Notes under the pieces: model-generated
Seen by the model: the letters and a program-made list of their open reading frames with translations, nothing else
What the model was told of the DNA's origin: nothing
Database searches by the model: none
Position numbers and translations under genes: made by a program
Origin: Sporosarcina sp. FSL K6-3457
GTDB lineage: Bacteria > Bacillota > Bacilli > Bacillales_A > Planococcaceae
NCBI RefSeq assembly: GCF_038007285.1
Contig: NZ_JBBOWX010000001.1
Span: forward strand, 3,923,501-3,987,500
DNA: 64,000 bases
Direction of reading: 5' to 3'
Shown: one piece after another, positions 8,676-17,425 of the stretch
Numbering within the stretch: the first letter of the stretch is position 1
Layout of the letters: each line of letters begins with the position of its first letter

Positions 8676-9779
8676 ATGAAAAAACCTTACGATTTACCAC
8701 TACTACCGATTTCATTCGATGCGAAAACGGAATTGGCCTTGTATAAGAAAGTTGTTTCTGCCTCAACTAAACTTGAAAAATTAAAAGAAAAACTTCATTA
8801 TTCGCTTGTTAATACCTCATTCATGGAGCTCTTGACACTATTTGAATCTGTGCAATCCACACGAATTGAAGGAACACAAGTCACATTCAGTGATATGTTA
8901 GAAGACCAACTGGAGCGTAGTGAAGATTGGCAAAAGGTTGAAGTAAGAAACTACCAAAATGCTTTACAAATCGGAATTGAAGAAATCCGTATCGGCTATC
9001 CACTTAGCGAGCGACTCATTCGCACCATGCACACTACGCTAATGGAAAATGCACGGGGTTCAAATGGACCAACAGGCATTTATCGGACGATACAAAACTT
9101 TATCGGTCCTACAAACCAAATGAAAGACGCCTCATATATTCCACCAGAACCGCAAAAAATGGCTGATTATATGAAAAACCTGGAGTATTATATAAATGGT
9201 AATCCTTATATCCAGGAAGATGACGATGGTACACATTCCTTAATTAAATGTGCCATCATCCATGCACAATTTGAATCGATTCATCCGTTCCTCGATGGTA
9301 ACGGACGAATGGGTCGCATCTTAATTGTTCTTTACTTGTTACAATCAAAACTTATCGAATCCCCCTTCTTCTTTTTAAGTGAGGAGTTGGAAGCCGAAAA
9401 GTTTAAATACTACGCGCTATTAAACGGAGTTAGAGGAGTCGGAAAAGAACAAGCTGATTGGCAAGCTTGGATACATTTCTTCCTAGACGCAACCATCTCG
9501 ATGGCGAATAGACAATATGAAAAATTAAACAAAGCCGAAAAGCTATTCGAATCAGGGAAACAACAACTTAGCAAGGGATCTGAAACCGATATTTGGTCTG
9601 CCATGTTTGCACATCCCATTACAGATGTTCGCCAACTAACCAACTATACAAAACTTTCTCCAGCAACTGTACGAAGCAAATTGAATCGACTGGCAGATTT
9701 GAATCTTATCTATGCCGATAACCGTATACGAAATCGCCGTTATTATTTCTATGATTTGATAAAGATTATTCAGGGGTGA
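8676..9779 (+). CDS. Fic domain protein (probable AMP transferase, self-inhibited)
   Basis: 367 residues. The Fic core motif HPFLDGNGRMGR is complete at 203-214, including the catalytic histidine and the GNGR phosphate-binding residues. STRIEG at 61-66 fits the inhibitory motif [S/T]xxxE[G/N] placed before the core (class II), so enzyme and brake are on one chain. The last 60 residues (LTNYTKLSPATVRSKLNRL and on) look like a winged helix. Such stand-alone Fic proteins transfer AMP to hydroxyl side chains of unknown targets. It has a GGGGGCGAGG ribosome region, no antitoxin neighbour and its own terminator. Confidence 0.92.
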   Translation: MKKPYDLPLLPISFDAKTELALYKKVVSASTKLEKLKEKLHYSLVNTSFMELLTLFESVQSTRIEGTQVTFSDMLEDQLERSEDWQKVEVRNYQNALQIGIEEIRIGYPLSERLIRTMHTTLMENARGSNGPTGIYRTIQNFIGPTNQMKDASYIPPEPQKMADYMKNLEYYINGNPYIQEDDDGTHSLIKCAIIHAQFESIHPFLDGNGRMGRILIVLYLLQSKLIESPFFFLSEELEAEKFKYYALLNGVRGVGKEQADWQAWIHFFLDATISMANRQYEKLNKAEKLFESGKQQLSKGSETDIWSAMFAHPITDVRQLTNYTKLSPATVRSKLNRLADLNLIYADNRIRNRRYYFYDLIKIIQG

Positions 9780-9795
9780 ATGGTAGATAAAAAAA

Positions 9796-9830
9796 GGAAA
9801 ACCTTTTCATAATGAGAGGTTTTCCGTTTT
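9796..9830. terminator. bidirectional terminator between fic and the dehydrogenase gene
   Basis: GGAAAACCT (9796-9804) pairs with AGGTTTTCC (9817-9825). A T-run follows on the plus strand and another on the minus strand, so it can end both convergent genes. Confidence 0.75.
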
Positions 9831-9864
9831 CATTCTAATTATATCACTTCCCGAATTTCCTACT

Positions 9865-10827
9865 TCACACCACTCGATTCGACGGTTCTCTTCCTTCCAG
9901 CACATCCGTAATCGCCTGTGCATTCAAGCCCATCATCCCAAGTCGCGTCGCAATACTTGCACTACCAATATGCGGTAACACCGTCACATTCGGTAGCGTC
10001 AACAGCGGATTATCCTGCGGCACAGGTTCCACAGCAAATACATCGAGCCCTGCCGCCCAAATGTCACCATTTTTCAGTGATTCATAGAGCGCTGTCTCAT
10101 CGACAATAGCCCCACGCGCGACATTAATAAGAACCGCTGTCTTTTTCATCAACCCAAGCTCCCTTGCGCCAATCAATCCCGCCGTTTCCGGTGTATACGG
10201 CGCAAGTATCACGACAAAATCTGCTTCCTCTAGCAGTGTACCCAGCTCGACATATTCAAAACCATGCTCGACTTCCGCATCCATTTTCCTACTACGGTTG
10301 TGATACAAAATCCGCATATCAAATCCTTTTGCCCGGCGTGCTACTGCTTCGCCAATCCGTCCCATGCCGATAATACCAAGCGTCGCGCCGCCAACATCCA
10401 TACCTGTGTAGCCCATTGGGGACCACGACGTCCAATTGCCTGTCCGAATATCATTTTCTGCCTCCATCAAACGACGCGCCGTCGCAAGAAGCAGTCCAAA
10501 AGTGAGATCCGCTGTCGTTTCCGTCAACACACCAGGTGTGTTAGTCACAATAATGCCGCGTTCCTTCGCAACCTCAAGATCAATATTGTTATAGCCGACT
10601 GCCATGTTGGCAACAATTTTTAACTTCGTTCCCGCCAGAAGTACCTCTCGATCGATAGAATCAGCCAGAACACTCCATAATGCATCTGCTTCCGCAACTT
10701 CTTGCAATAAAATTTCACGAGGAACCTTCTCACTTTCCGACTCCCACATCCGCACATCAAACTTCTCTTTAAGCGGGGCAAGTACCCCATCATCTAGTTT
10801 TCTTGTTACAAAAATTCTTGGTTTCAC
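9865..10827 (-). CDS. D-isomer 2-hydroxyacid dehydrogenase (glyoxylate/hydroxypyruvate reductase type)
   Basis: 320 residues, typical length. It starts with GTG at 10827 behind GAGGGGGA. The NAD(P)-binding motif GIIGMGRIGEAVARRAKGF lies near the middle; the catalytic Arg (NVARGAIVDE), Glu (DVFAVEPVP) and His (LPHIGSAS) are all present. The family reduces glyoxylate, hydroxypyruvate or 2-ketogluconate with NAD(P)H; the exact substrate cannot be read from sequence. It is a single gene, convergent with fic. Confidence 0.88.
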   Translation of the reverse strand: MKPRIFVTRKLDDGVLAPLKEKFDVRMWESESEKVPREILLQEVAEADALWSVLADSIDREVLLAGTKLKIVANMAVGYNNIDLEVAKERGIIVTNTPGVLTETTADLTFGLLLATARRLMEAENDIRTGNWTSWSPMGYTGMDVGGATLGIIGMGRIGEAVARRAKGFDMRILYHNRSRKMDAEVEHGFEYVELGTLLEEADFVVILAPYTPETAGLIGARELGLMKKTAVLINVARGAIVDETALYESLKNGDIWAAGLDVFAVEPVPQDNPLLTLPNVTVLPHIGSASIATRLGMMGLNAQAITDVLEGREPSNRVV

Positions 10828-10982
10828 ATCAATTCCCCCTCGTATGTATTTACTACTATCGCAATTTTAGCATAATTCGGTGGACAGAGAGGAAAATTGC
10901 AACGTTTTTGGATAGCCTAGCATCGTTCCTTACAATCTTAACAACGTTCCCAACAAACCCTAACAACACTCACCATCCACAC

Positions 10983-11006
10983 AAAAAAGCACTACCGAAG
11001 TAGCGC
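10983..11006 (-). terminator. intrinsic terminator after moaA
   Basis: On the minus strand GCGCTAC-TTCG-GTAGTGC followed by six T: a 7-pair stem closed by a UUCG tetraloop, two bases after the moaA stop codon. Confidence 0.85.
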
Positions 11007-11007
11007 C

Positions 11008-12018
11008 TCATCCACCAATATAACTCATACCAATCTTCTTACGCTTTTTCGCCGTTTGCTCCGTCCGTTCATCCGAATAACGGTCTCCGCGACGCCCCCA
11101 AACACCCGAAATCGCATCTAGCAGCTCCGCATCCGACAATCCACTGCGAATCAATTCCCGCAAATCGAATCCATCTGTAGCAAACAAACACGTATATAAT
11201 TTACCATCCGATGACAATCTTGCCCGTGTACATGTTGAACAGAAAGATTCCGAAACAGATGTGATGAAACCAACCTGTGCGCCATTATCCGTATAACGAT
11301 AGCGTTTCGCGACTTCCCCGTAATAATCTTGATCAGCTGGTTCCATTTCATATTCAGCTTTCAGCAGCTCGTAAATCTCTTTTTTCGTGACCACCTTTTC
11401 AAAGCTCCAACCATTATCATTCCCAACATCCATAAACTCGATGAAGCGCAGCGTAATGCCTCGCTCTTTAAAGTAAGCCGCCATCGGTAGAATTTCACCC
11501 TCATTGATGCCTTTTTGAACGACCATATTCACTTTAATTTCAAAGCCGATTTTTTGCGCATAATCGATATTGGAAAGAATGAGCTCCGGTTTAATGCCTC
11601 GACCGTTTAATGTACCAAAAATCTCTGGGTCTAATGCGTCAAGACTCATATTCAAACGGCGAAGGCCAGCATCATATAACGGCTGCGCATATTGCTTCAG
11701 CAACACGCCATTTGTCGTCAACCCGATATCCTCAATACCTTCAATCTTCATCAGCCTTCCAATCAATTCAGGAAGATCCCGTCGCATTAACGGCTCGCCA
11801 CCTGTCAAACGGAGCTTCTTGACGCCCAACGAGGCAAATAAACGTGAAAATCTTTCAATTTCCTCAAACGACAGCAATTCTTTTTTCGGTAAAAATACAT
11901 AATCATCACCGAATATTTCCTTCGGCATGCAATAGGAACATCTGAAGTTACAGCGGTCCGTCACCGAAATCCGCAAATCCCGAATCGGTCGTCCCAGCTT
12001 ATCTATGATCGCTTCCAC
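11008..12018 (-). CDS. moaA: GTP 3',8-cyclase MoaA (radical SAM)
   Basis: 336 residues. It starts molybdenum cofactor synthesis by rearranging GTP with a radical SAM mechanism. The SAM cluster ligands are C23, C27 and C30 (CNFRCSYC), a GGEP-type motif follows ([13 protein letters not shown]), the C-terminal cluster ligands are in [19 protein letters not shown], and the chain ends in the conserved GG needed for activity. It is the last gene of the leftward moe/mob/moa cluster and has a terminator right after it. The product feeds MoaC, encoded nearby on the other strand. Confidence 0.97.
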   Translation of the reverse strand: MEAIIDKLGRPIRDLRISVTDRCNFRCSYCMPKEIFGDDYVFLPKKELLSFEEIERFSRLFASLGVKKLRLTGGEPLMRRDLPELIGRLMKIEGIEDIGLTTNGVLLKQYAQPLYDAGLRRLNMSLDALDPEIFGTLNGRGIKPELILSNIDYAQKIGFEIKVNMVVQKGINEGEILPMAAYFKERGITLRFIEFMDVGNDNGWSFEKVVTKKEIYELLKAEYEMEPADQDYYGEVAKRYRYTDNGAQVGFITSVSESFCSTCTRARLSSDGKLYTCLFATDGFDLRELIRSGLSDAELLDAISGVWGRRGDRYSDERTEQTAKKRKKIGMSYIGG

Positions 12019-12022
12019 ACAC

Positions 12023-12592
12023 TCAGCTCCCTTCCAATACCCCAGGCGTATTCACATTAGTGAACACCCGCCTTTCATCGTCCGTCAACAAACCGCCATT
12101 TATCCACCTAACTCCACTACTCGCAAGAACAGGCATGACGCGCAATTGTCCATTAGCCAATACTTCTCGGAGATTGCCCTTCATACTACGATCCCAAATG
12201 GACACAAGCGGATGCTGCCGCCCATCTACGACGACTGCCGTTACAGCTTGTTCATGTTGCGCCAACAGCTTCCCAACAACCTTTTCATCGACGTACGGCA
12301 TATCGCAAGGCAACACGATATAGCGGTCCGCTTCCACAGATTCCATCGCAGACAGGATCCCTGCAAGCGGACCGAGTCCCTTATAGTCAATTATATCAGT
12401 TATTGCTTTTACACCTTCCGGAAAACACTTCAACAACTCCTGTCGTGTCACGATGATTACTTCATCACAATGAGCCTTCAATGCTTCCAGCGCCACCTCA
12501 TAAAAATACCGATTACCTAACTGAGCGAATGCTTTAGGAGAACCAAACCGCCGAGATAATCCCCCCGCGAGGACAACACCAACCGTCCTCAT
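12023..12592 (-). CDS. mobA: molybdenum cofactor guanylyltransferase MobA
   Basis: About 189 residues from the ATG at 12592, which overlaps the moaD stop (ATGA). The nucleotidyltransferase signature [14 protein letters not shown] is at the N-terminus, and LPCDMPYVD follows. MobA attaches GMP to molybdopterin to give the bis-MGD cofactor, which nitrate reductase NarG needs. A longer in-frame start at 12622 adds ten residues without family resemblance. It lies between moaA and moaD in one transcription unit. Confidence 0.93.
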   Translation of the reverse strand: MRTVGVVLAGGLSRRFGSPKAFAQLGNRYFYEVALEALKAHCDEVIIVTRQELLKCFPEGVKAITDIIDYKGLGPLAGILSAMESVEADRYIVLPCDMPYVDEKVVGKLLAQHEQAVTAVVVDGRQHPLVSIWDRSMKGNLREVLANGQLRVMPVLASSGVRWINGGLLTDDERRVFTNVNTPGVLEGS

Positions 12593-12822
12593 CCGCCACT
12601 CACTGGGGGGATAAACGCACAAACATCACCAGATTGGATGACATCTTCCTTCAAAGCATATTCTTCATTGACCGCAACATGCATAGTATCTTTGCCAAAG
12701 CCCGGATAAGTCGCCTCTGCCCAATCTAACAACTCGCTAACTGTCATCGTTTGTTGTTCAATTGTTTCTTCCGCCTTGCCCGTCAGTTCGCGCAGCCTTG
12801 CAAAATAATTCACCTTAATCAT
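12589..12822 (-). CDS. moaD: molybdopterin synthase small subunit MoaD
   Basis: 77 residues with a ubiquitin-like fold and the C-terminal Gly-Gly (PPVSGG) that is adenylated by MoeB and turned into a thiocarboxylate. It supplies sulfur to MoaE for making molybdopterin. It overlaps both neighbours by a few bases, as expected for coupled translation. Confidence 0.95.
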   Translation of the reverse strand: MIKVNYFARLRELTGKAEETIEQQTMTVSELLDWAEATYPGFGKDTMHVAVNEEYALKEDVIQSGDVCAFIPPVSGG

Positions 12823-13271
12823 TATTCCACACTCCCCTTTTCAGGATACTTTTTCTGTCCACCAATCCACTCTTCGCCGTCTTCCCAAATCTCTTTCTTC
12901 CAAATCGGCACGATTTCCTTAATACGTTCGATGGCATATTCATTCGCTTCATAAGCTGCTTTTCGATGCGGCGATGATACTGCAATGACAACAGCAATAT
13001 CCGAAATATGCATCTCACCAATTCGGTGTGCAATCGCCACCTTCACACCTGGCCATTTCTCTTCCATTTCAGCACCAATTTGCTCTAATTTCTTTTCCGC
13101 CATCGGAACGTACGCCTCGTATGCCAAATATAGTGTCCGAACCCCATGTGTCCATTCTCGCACATGCCCCGTAAATACGGTGACAGCACCCGCGCCCACA
13201 TGAAGAACATAATCTGTATATTTCTGTGTTTCAATCGGTGTGTCTACAATTTCAAACGGTTTCATTGCCAA
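12822..13271 (-). CDS. moaE: molybdopterin synthase catalytic subunit MoaE
   Basis: 149 residues. Family features include GAVTVFTGHVRE near the N-terminus, LEYEAYVPMA-like LYLAYEAYVPMAEKKL, and the C-terminal lysine-rich active-site segment VPIWKKEIWEDGEEW. With MoaD it converts cyclic pyranopterin monophosphate to molybdopterin. Stop and start overlap with moaD (ATGATTAAGG) and its start overlaps the end of mobB. Confidence 0.96.
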   Translation of the reverse strand: MAMKPFEIVDTPIETQKYTDYVLHVGAGAVTVFTGHVREWTHGVRTLYLAYEAYVPMAEKKLEQIGAEMEEKWPGVKVAIAHRIGEMHISDIAVVIAVSSPHRKAAYEANEYAIERIKEIVPIWKKEIWEDGEEWIGGQKKYPEKGSVE

Positions 13272-13761
13272 CCTCCTCTATCCACTCAAGGAACCAGTGA
13301 TCCAGTTGTTCGACATCCGTCCTTGACGCGATACATCTACTGCTCGCTACAAACTCCGAACAGCCGACAACCAGCTGAATGCCTGACAAATTCCGTAAGG
13401 TCTCCCAGTCTTCTGCATTCCTTAACAGCACCACTTTATCCCCTTGTTGTTCCTTATACCCTTCTACAAGTAAAATACTCGGATGTCTGATTGCTGCCAT
13501 CTCTTTTAGCTCCGCGAACCCCGGCTCTTCGTTGACCAGCAATTGAACCGCACCGCCGCCTGCCACAACCGATACATCTGCTCCACTATCGAAAAATTGC
13601 ATCGTATCCGTCGAAGCATCAGACATTGTTGGTTGTCCACCATGGCCATGATGCTTCAAAACCGCAACCGTAAATCCCCGTTCTTTCAATAAACGTACCC
13701 ATCTTGCAACGAGCGTCGTCTTGCCGCTATTTTTAAATCCTACGACATGGAGCGTCTTCAT
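13252..13761 (-). CDS. mobB: molybdopterin-guanine dinucleotide adapter MobB
   Basis: About 169 residues. A P-loop (GFKNSGKTTL) opens the protein. MobB binds GTP and helps MobA and cofactor insertion. The ATG at 13761 gives [16 protein letters not shown] and overlaps the moeA stop (ATGA); an ATG three codons earlier is also possible. It is in the same transcription unit as moeA and moaE. Confidence 0.92.
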   Translation of the reverse strand: MKTLHVVGFKNSGKTTLVARWVRLLKERGFTVAVLKHHGHGGQPTMSDASTDTMQFFDSGADVSVVAGGGAVQLLVNEEPGFAELKEMAAIRHPSILLVEGYKEQQGDKVVLLRNAEDWETLRNLSGIQLVVGCSEFVASSRCIASRTDVEQLDHWFLEWIEEVGNETV

Positions 13762-15014
13762 AGCACCCATTCACTGACACCCTGCTCAGCTCCAAGTAAC
13801 AGAATATCCACTTCCGTACCCGTCACGAACCCCCTTGTTCCGCTTGGTAAGACAATTAGGCAATTTCCTCTTGCGATTGAAGATACTGCATTTGATTTAT
13901 TGAAACCGGCAGGCACAGCAACCAACCCTTCCGGCGTCATATCCCAAATCGCACGAACAAAGCGCGTAAATGGATTCGGTTTTAAGATATCTTCACCAAG
14001 CCTCGCTGTCATACGTGGCATATACGGCGCCGTTCCACCCATCATCCCAATAATGGCCGGTCGTGCGAACAATTCAAACCCTGTAAAACAAGCAGAGGGA
14101 TTCCCCGACAAGCCAAACAGCAGCTGACTGCCAAGCACCGCAACCGTCGTCACACTGCCCGGTCTCATGGCTACCTTGTTGAATAAAACCTTAGCACCTA
14201 AACGCTCATAAATCGCTGGTAAATAATCATAATCACCGACAGAAACACCGCCTGTTGTAATAAGGATATCTGTCTCAGCAAGTGCTTGTTCAACGATTGC
14301 CGTACACGCATCCAAATCATCCATCTGCATACCGTAAGACTGATAGCCAATACCCATCCGATTCAACTGTGCCGCAATCATTGGGCCGTTTGAGTTACGT
14401 ATTTTTCCTGGCGCCAGCTGCTCATCTACTTCTAACAGCTCAGTCCCTGTCGATAAAATTCCAACAGTCGGACGTTTAGCCACTTCGACATTGGCATAAC
14501 CAAACGTCGCCAGTAGCGCAATTGTCCCTGGATGAATCAATGTACCAGCTTCAATTAGCAGTTCGCCTTCTTTCGCGTCTTCACCTTTGAAAGAAATGTT
14601 TTCACCAGGACTAAACGGTTTTCGCAGCGTAAAGCCACCAGCCATTTCAACAGTTTGCTCCAACATTACTACTGCATCTGCGTTATCGGGAATCGGAGCA
14701 CCCGTCATGATCCGGTACGCTTCTCCATCGCCAATTGCTCGGTCTGCCACATAGCCAGCTCCGATTTCACCGATAACGTCAAATGCAACCCGGTTGTCGC
14801 CCGATGCACCGGCCGTATCTTGTGCACGAATGGCAAAGCCATCATACGGGGACCTGTCAAAAGACGGGACATCGTGCCGCGCAATAATCGGTTGGGCAAG
14901 AATTCTACCGTATGTATGTTCAAGCAGAACCATTTCAGTTCCCATAGTATGTATATGCTCCATCACAAGCCGAACCGCCTCCGCTACCGGAATTGGTTTT
15001 CTCATTTCTACCAT
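13758..15014 (-). CDS. moeA: molybdopterin molybdenumtransferase MoeA
   Basis: 418 residues. Recognisable MoeA blocks are [46 protein letters not shown] and the molybdate-site [11 protein letters not shown] and [10 protein letters not shown]. MoeA inserts molybdate into adenylated molybdopterin. It is the first gene of a leftward unit (moeA-mobB-moaE-moaD-mobA-moaA) and is divergent from moaC, with only about 60 bases between them for both promoters. Confidence 0.96.
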   Translation of the reverse strand: MVEMRKPIPVAEAVRLVMEHIHTMGTEMVLLEHTYGRILAQPIIARHDVPSFDRSPYDGFAIRAQDTAGASGDNRVAFDVIGEIGAGYVADRAIGDGEAYRIMTGAPIPDNADAVVMLEQTVEMAGGFTLRKPFSPGENISFKGEDAKEGELLIEAGTLIHPGTIALLATFGYANVEVAKRPTVGILSTGTELLEVDEQLAPGKIRNSNGPMIAAQLNRMGIGYQSYGMQMDDLDACTAIVEQALAETDILITTGGVSVGDYDYLPAIYERLGAKVLFNKVAMRPGSVTTVAVLGSQLLFGLSGNPSACFTGFELFARPAIIGMMGGTAPYMPRMTARLGEDILKPNPFTRFVRAIWDMTPEGLVAVPAGFNKSNAVSSIARGNCLIVLPSGTRGFVTGTEVDILLLGAEQGVSEWVL

Positions 15015-15074
15015 GCTAATCCCTCACATTCTTCTGGTATACTAACAGTATATTGCTCGAAAGGAATGAATCCA

Positions 15075-15563
15075 TTGTCTGAACTCACACATTTTAACGA
15101 ACAAGGACGCGCAAAGATGGTCGATGTGTCCGATAAAACCGAAACCATCAGAACAGCTATTGCAGCATCCTCGATACTCGTCAATGAAACTATCCATTCC
15201 CAAATTACGGAAGGGACAAATAAGAAAGGTGATGTCTTTGCAGTTGCCCAAGTCGCAGCAATCATGGCGGCAAAAAACACATCAGCGATTATTCCAATGT
15301 GCCATCCGATTCCCTTAACAGGCGTCGACATCCGATTTGAATGGAACATCGATGAAACAATCGCGCATTATGAAGTCCTCATCCAAGCCGAAGCAAAAAC
15401 AAAAGGCGTGACCGGCGTTGAAATGGAAGCACTTACCGCCGCTTCTGCCGCCGCACTCACTATTTACGACATGTGTAAAGCAGCCGGCAAAGAGATGATT
15501 ATTGGCCCGACCATGCTTGTTCGAAAAACAGGCGGGAAAAACGGCGATTATAATCGACAGTGA
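15075..15563 (+). CDS. moaC: cyclic pyranopterin monophosphate synthase MoaC
   Basis: 162 residues from TTG 15075, preceded at good spacing by AAAGGA; this gives [19 protein letters not shown], which matches the family. An ATG nine bases earlier sits inside the ribosome site. The typical MCHPIPLTG and [22 protein letters not shown] blocks are present. It completes the first step begun by MoaA. It is the only gene of the cluster on the plus strand. Confidence 0.96.
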   Translation: MSELTHFNEQGRAKMVDVSDKTETIRTAIAASSILVNETIHSQITEGTNKKGDVFAVAQVAAIMAAKNTSAIIPMCHPIPLTGVDIRFEWNIDETIAHYEVLIQAEAKTKGVTGVEMEALTAASAAALTIYDMCKAAGKEMIIGPTMLVRKTGGKNGDYNRQ

Positions 15564-15564
15564 C

Positions 15565-15590
15565 AAGGATGCCTAAAGCATCCTTTTTTT
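15565..15590 (+). terminator. intrinsic terminator after moaC
   Basis: AAGGATGC (15565-15572), loop CTAAA, GCATCCTT, then a T-run; it begins two bases after the moaC stop codon. Confidence 0.92.
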
Positions 15591-15593
15591 AAT

Positions 15594-15771
15594 CGTCCAG
15601 ACTCCAGCGCCTAGCCCCTCGAGTCGCTTCAGTCTTGCTGGTAAAGGCAAAGGGCGCCTTTACCTTCAAACCTTCCGACATACAGGACGTACTAGTGCCG
15701 ACGTTGCCACAGGACGTGGCGAATTTAGTCGGCCAGCGCTTGTCGGGGCTGAACAGGCGCTTGCGCTTTTA
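15594..15771. repeat. intergenic repeat element, Bacillales family with conserved ends
   Basis: The block starts with CCAGCGCCTAGCCCCTCGAG and ends with CAGCGCTTGTCGGGGCTGAA followed by GGCGCTTGCGCTTTT. I recognise these conserved ends from intergenic repeats of many Bacillaceae and Planococcaceae genomes (from memory, not searched). Between them are imperfect inverted repeats such as GGTAAAGGC with GCCTTTACC and TGCCAC with GTGGCG, so the transcript would fold strongly. Its GC content is clearly higher than that of its surroundings. It lies between the convergent ends of moaC and moaB. Confidence 0.6.
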
Positions 15772-16281
15772 TTAGTCGTCCAGATGCTTCGTCAACTCGT
15801 GAATAATATGAGGTAGCTCAGGCACAACCAATTTATCCATTGCTAAACTCACTGCCTTTTCTGAACCAGGAAGTGCAAACACCACTTTTTCTTTTACAGT
15901 TCCCGCAATCGCCCTACTAAGCAACGCCTTTGATCCAACATCCTCTGTATAGCTCAAATAACGGAACAATTCGCCAAACCCGTCAATTGTTTTTGTGAAA
16001 TAAGGTGTCAACGTTTCAACTGTAACGTCACGGAAACCAATGCCCGTTCCACCTGTCGTTATGATGGCATGGACATTTGGATTTCTCAGCCATTCCTCCA
16101 CTATCGACTCAATTTCCATTTTATCATCCTGACATATCCATGTTTCAAAAATTTTATGACCTGCCGCTTCAAGCTTTGTCCGGATGGTCCATCCACTTCG
16201 GTCATTCGCAATATTCCTTGTGTCACTAATCGTCAACACACAGCAAACCAGCTGTTTTCCTTCATTATGTACAGTCGACAA
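15772..16281 (-). CDS. moaB: molybdenum cofactor biosynthesis protein MoaB
   Basis: 169 residues from TTG 16281, which has GGGGGAAG in front and gives MSTVHNEGKQLVCCVLTISD, the expected N-terminus. The MPT-binding TTGGTGIGFRDVT and the LPGSEKAVSLAMDKL block are seen. MoaB/MogA proteins adenylate molybdopterin before molybdate insertion by MoeA. The longer reading frame to 16332 overlaps moeB and lacks family residues. It is read with moeB, 16 bases apart. Confidence 0.92.
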   Translation of the reverse strand: MSTVHNEGKQLVCCVLTISDTRNIANDRSGWTIRTKLEAAGHKIFETWICQDDKMEIESIVEEWLRNPNVHAIITTGGTGIGFRDVTVETLTPYFTKTIDGFGELFRYLSYTEDVGSKALLSRAIAGTVKEKVVFALPGSEKAVSLAMDKLVVPELPHIIHELTKHLDD

Positions 16282-16297
16282 AAGACTTCCCCCCACT

Positions 16298-17317
16298 TCA
16301 TCCAAAAAATTGGTGGTACAGTTTGCGTCCAACTTTCATATCCTTTAATCCGTGAATTAATAACCGACCATTGCCAAATAAAATACAGCGATAACCATTC
16401 GCATGAAATTCTATAAAAAAAGGTGTTACTTTATAAGGTGTACCTAAACGCTTGGCGACACGTTCCCCATCTGCAATCGTCAAAGGACGTGCACTATCCG
16501 GGATAATTTGCACAGTATCTCTGCCACATAACACTGCATAGCCAGTTCCTTCTGAACGATGTAATGTTGGATATGTTGGCGTCTTACCACACGTCTCACA
16601 TACTTCGCTACGCATACGGGAAATCCCTGCTTCAACATGCGTATTGTTCCAGACATCAAAATGATAGACTTTCGTTCGCATTGCCTCTTCATTCCCCGTT
16701 AGCCATTTTAATGCCTCTGCACTTTGATGTGCAGCAGCAATTTGTACTGCAGGTGCGATAATCCCTGCTGTATCACATGTTTCATTGACAGACGGTAATA
16801 CTGGAAGTAAGCAGCGGAAACACGCTGACTTCCCTGGAATGAATGGAAAAACCGTACCTGAACTACCGACACATGCCCCGTACACCCAAGGGATACCCTT
16901 TTTCCATGCGATATCATTCATCAGAAGACGCGTTTCAAAATTGTCCGTCGCATCCATAATCAAATCAGCATCTTTTGTGATGTCTTCTATAAGTGGTCCG
17001 TCAATATGGTCGAGCACCGTTACGATGTCAACGTCTTGCCGAATGTCTTTCAACCGTCTTTCAGCTGCCACTACTTTCGGTACACCCTGACGCGCATCTT
17101 GTTCGACAAATAGCTGTTGTCTTTGTAAATTTGTTGCTTCGACATAATCTCGATCTGCAATCGTCAACTTACCAACACCCGCTCGCACAAGTGTCTCTGA
17201 AATAGCCGACCCCAATGCGCCACAACCAATGATGACAACATGTGATGCACTTAACTTTTCCTGCCCAGACTGTCCAACTGGTTTAAACAGTACTTGTCTT
17301 GAATAACGGTTTTCCAA
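16298..17317 (-). CDS. moeB: MoaD-adenylating enzyme MoeB (ThiF family)
   Basis: 339 residues from TTG 17317 (GAGGGTG before it; MENRYSRQVLFKPVGQSG resembles family N-termini). It has the nucleotide-binding IIGCGALGSAISETL, the zinc-binding pairs CFRC and CETC, and a likely catalytic cysteine in SVNETCDTAG. MoeB adenylates the C-terminal glycine of MoaD. ThiF for thiamine is closely related, but its place next to moaB favours the molybdenum role. Confidence 0.88.
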   Translation of the reverse strand: MENRYSRQVLFKPVGQSGQEKLSASHVVIIGCGALGSAISETLVRAGVGKLTIADRDYVEATNLQRQQLFVEQDARQGVPKVVAAERRLKDIRQDVDIVTVLDHIDGPLIEDITKDADLIMDATDNFETRLLMNDIAWKKGIPWVYGACVGSSGTVFPFIPGKSACFRCLLPVLPSVNETCDTAGIIAPAVQIAAAHQSAEALKWLTGNEEAMRTKVYHFDVWNNTHVEAGISRMRSEVCETCGKTPTYPTLHRSEGTGYAVLCGRDTVQIIPDSARPLTIADGERVAKRLGTPYKVTPFFIEFHANGYRCILFGNGRLLIHGLKDMKVGRKLYHQFFG

Positions 17318-17340
17318 ATAGATCACCCTCTACTCATTAT

Positions 17341-17362
17341 CAATTACGCCGCGGCGTAATTG
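17341..17362. repeat. 22-bp perfect palindrome centred on CGCCGCGGCG
   Basis: The palindrome starts with CAATTACGCC and is followed by a T-rich spacer and a second inverted repeat (17371-17405). It is in the gap between moeB and narK. It resembles GC-rich palindromes repeated between genes in Planococcaceae as I remember them. Its function is unknown; it may belong with the adjacent terminator. Confidence 0.4.
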
Positions 17363-17370
17363 CATCCAGA

Positions 17371-17405
17371 TTTTGAATCGGTGAACACCCACCGATTCAA
17401 AATAA
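17371..17405 (-). terminator. intrinsic terminator after narK
   Basis: TTTTGAATCGGTG and CACCGATTCAAAA pair over 13 bases around a 6-base loop. On the minus strand, the direction of narK, a T-rich stretch follows. Confidence 0.65.
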
Positions 17406-17425
17406 AATGAAGCGAGGGCTTCCAG

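Noticed and set aside
8676..9779. Fic/antitoxin toxin module
   Set aside because: The inhibitory motif is inside the same protein (class II), and no small antitoxin gene is next to it.
14655..15074. Long N-terminal extension of moaC
   Set aside because: It is the antisense of moeA and shows no protein-like pattern; TTG 15075 has a proper ribosome site and matches family N-termini.
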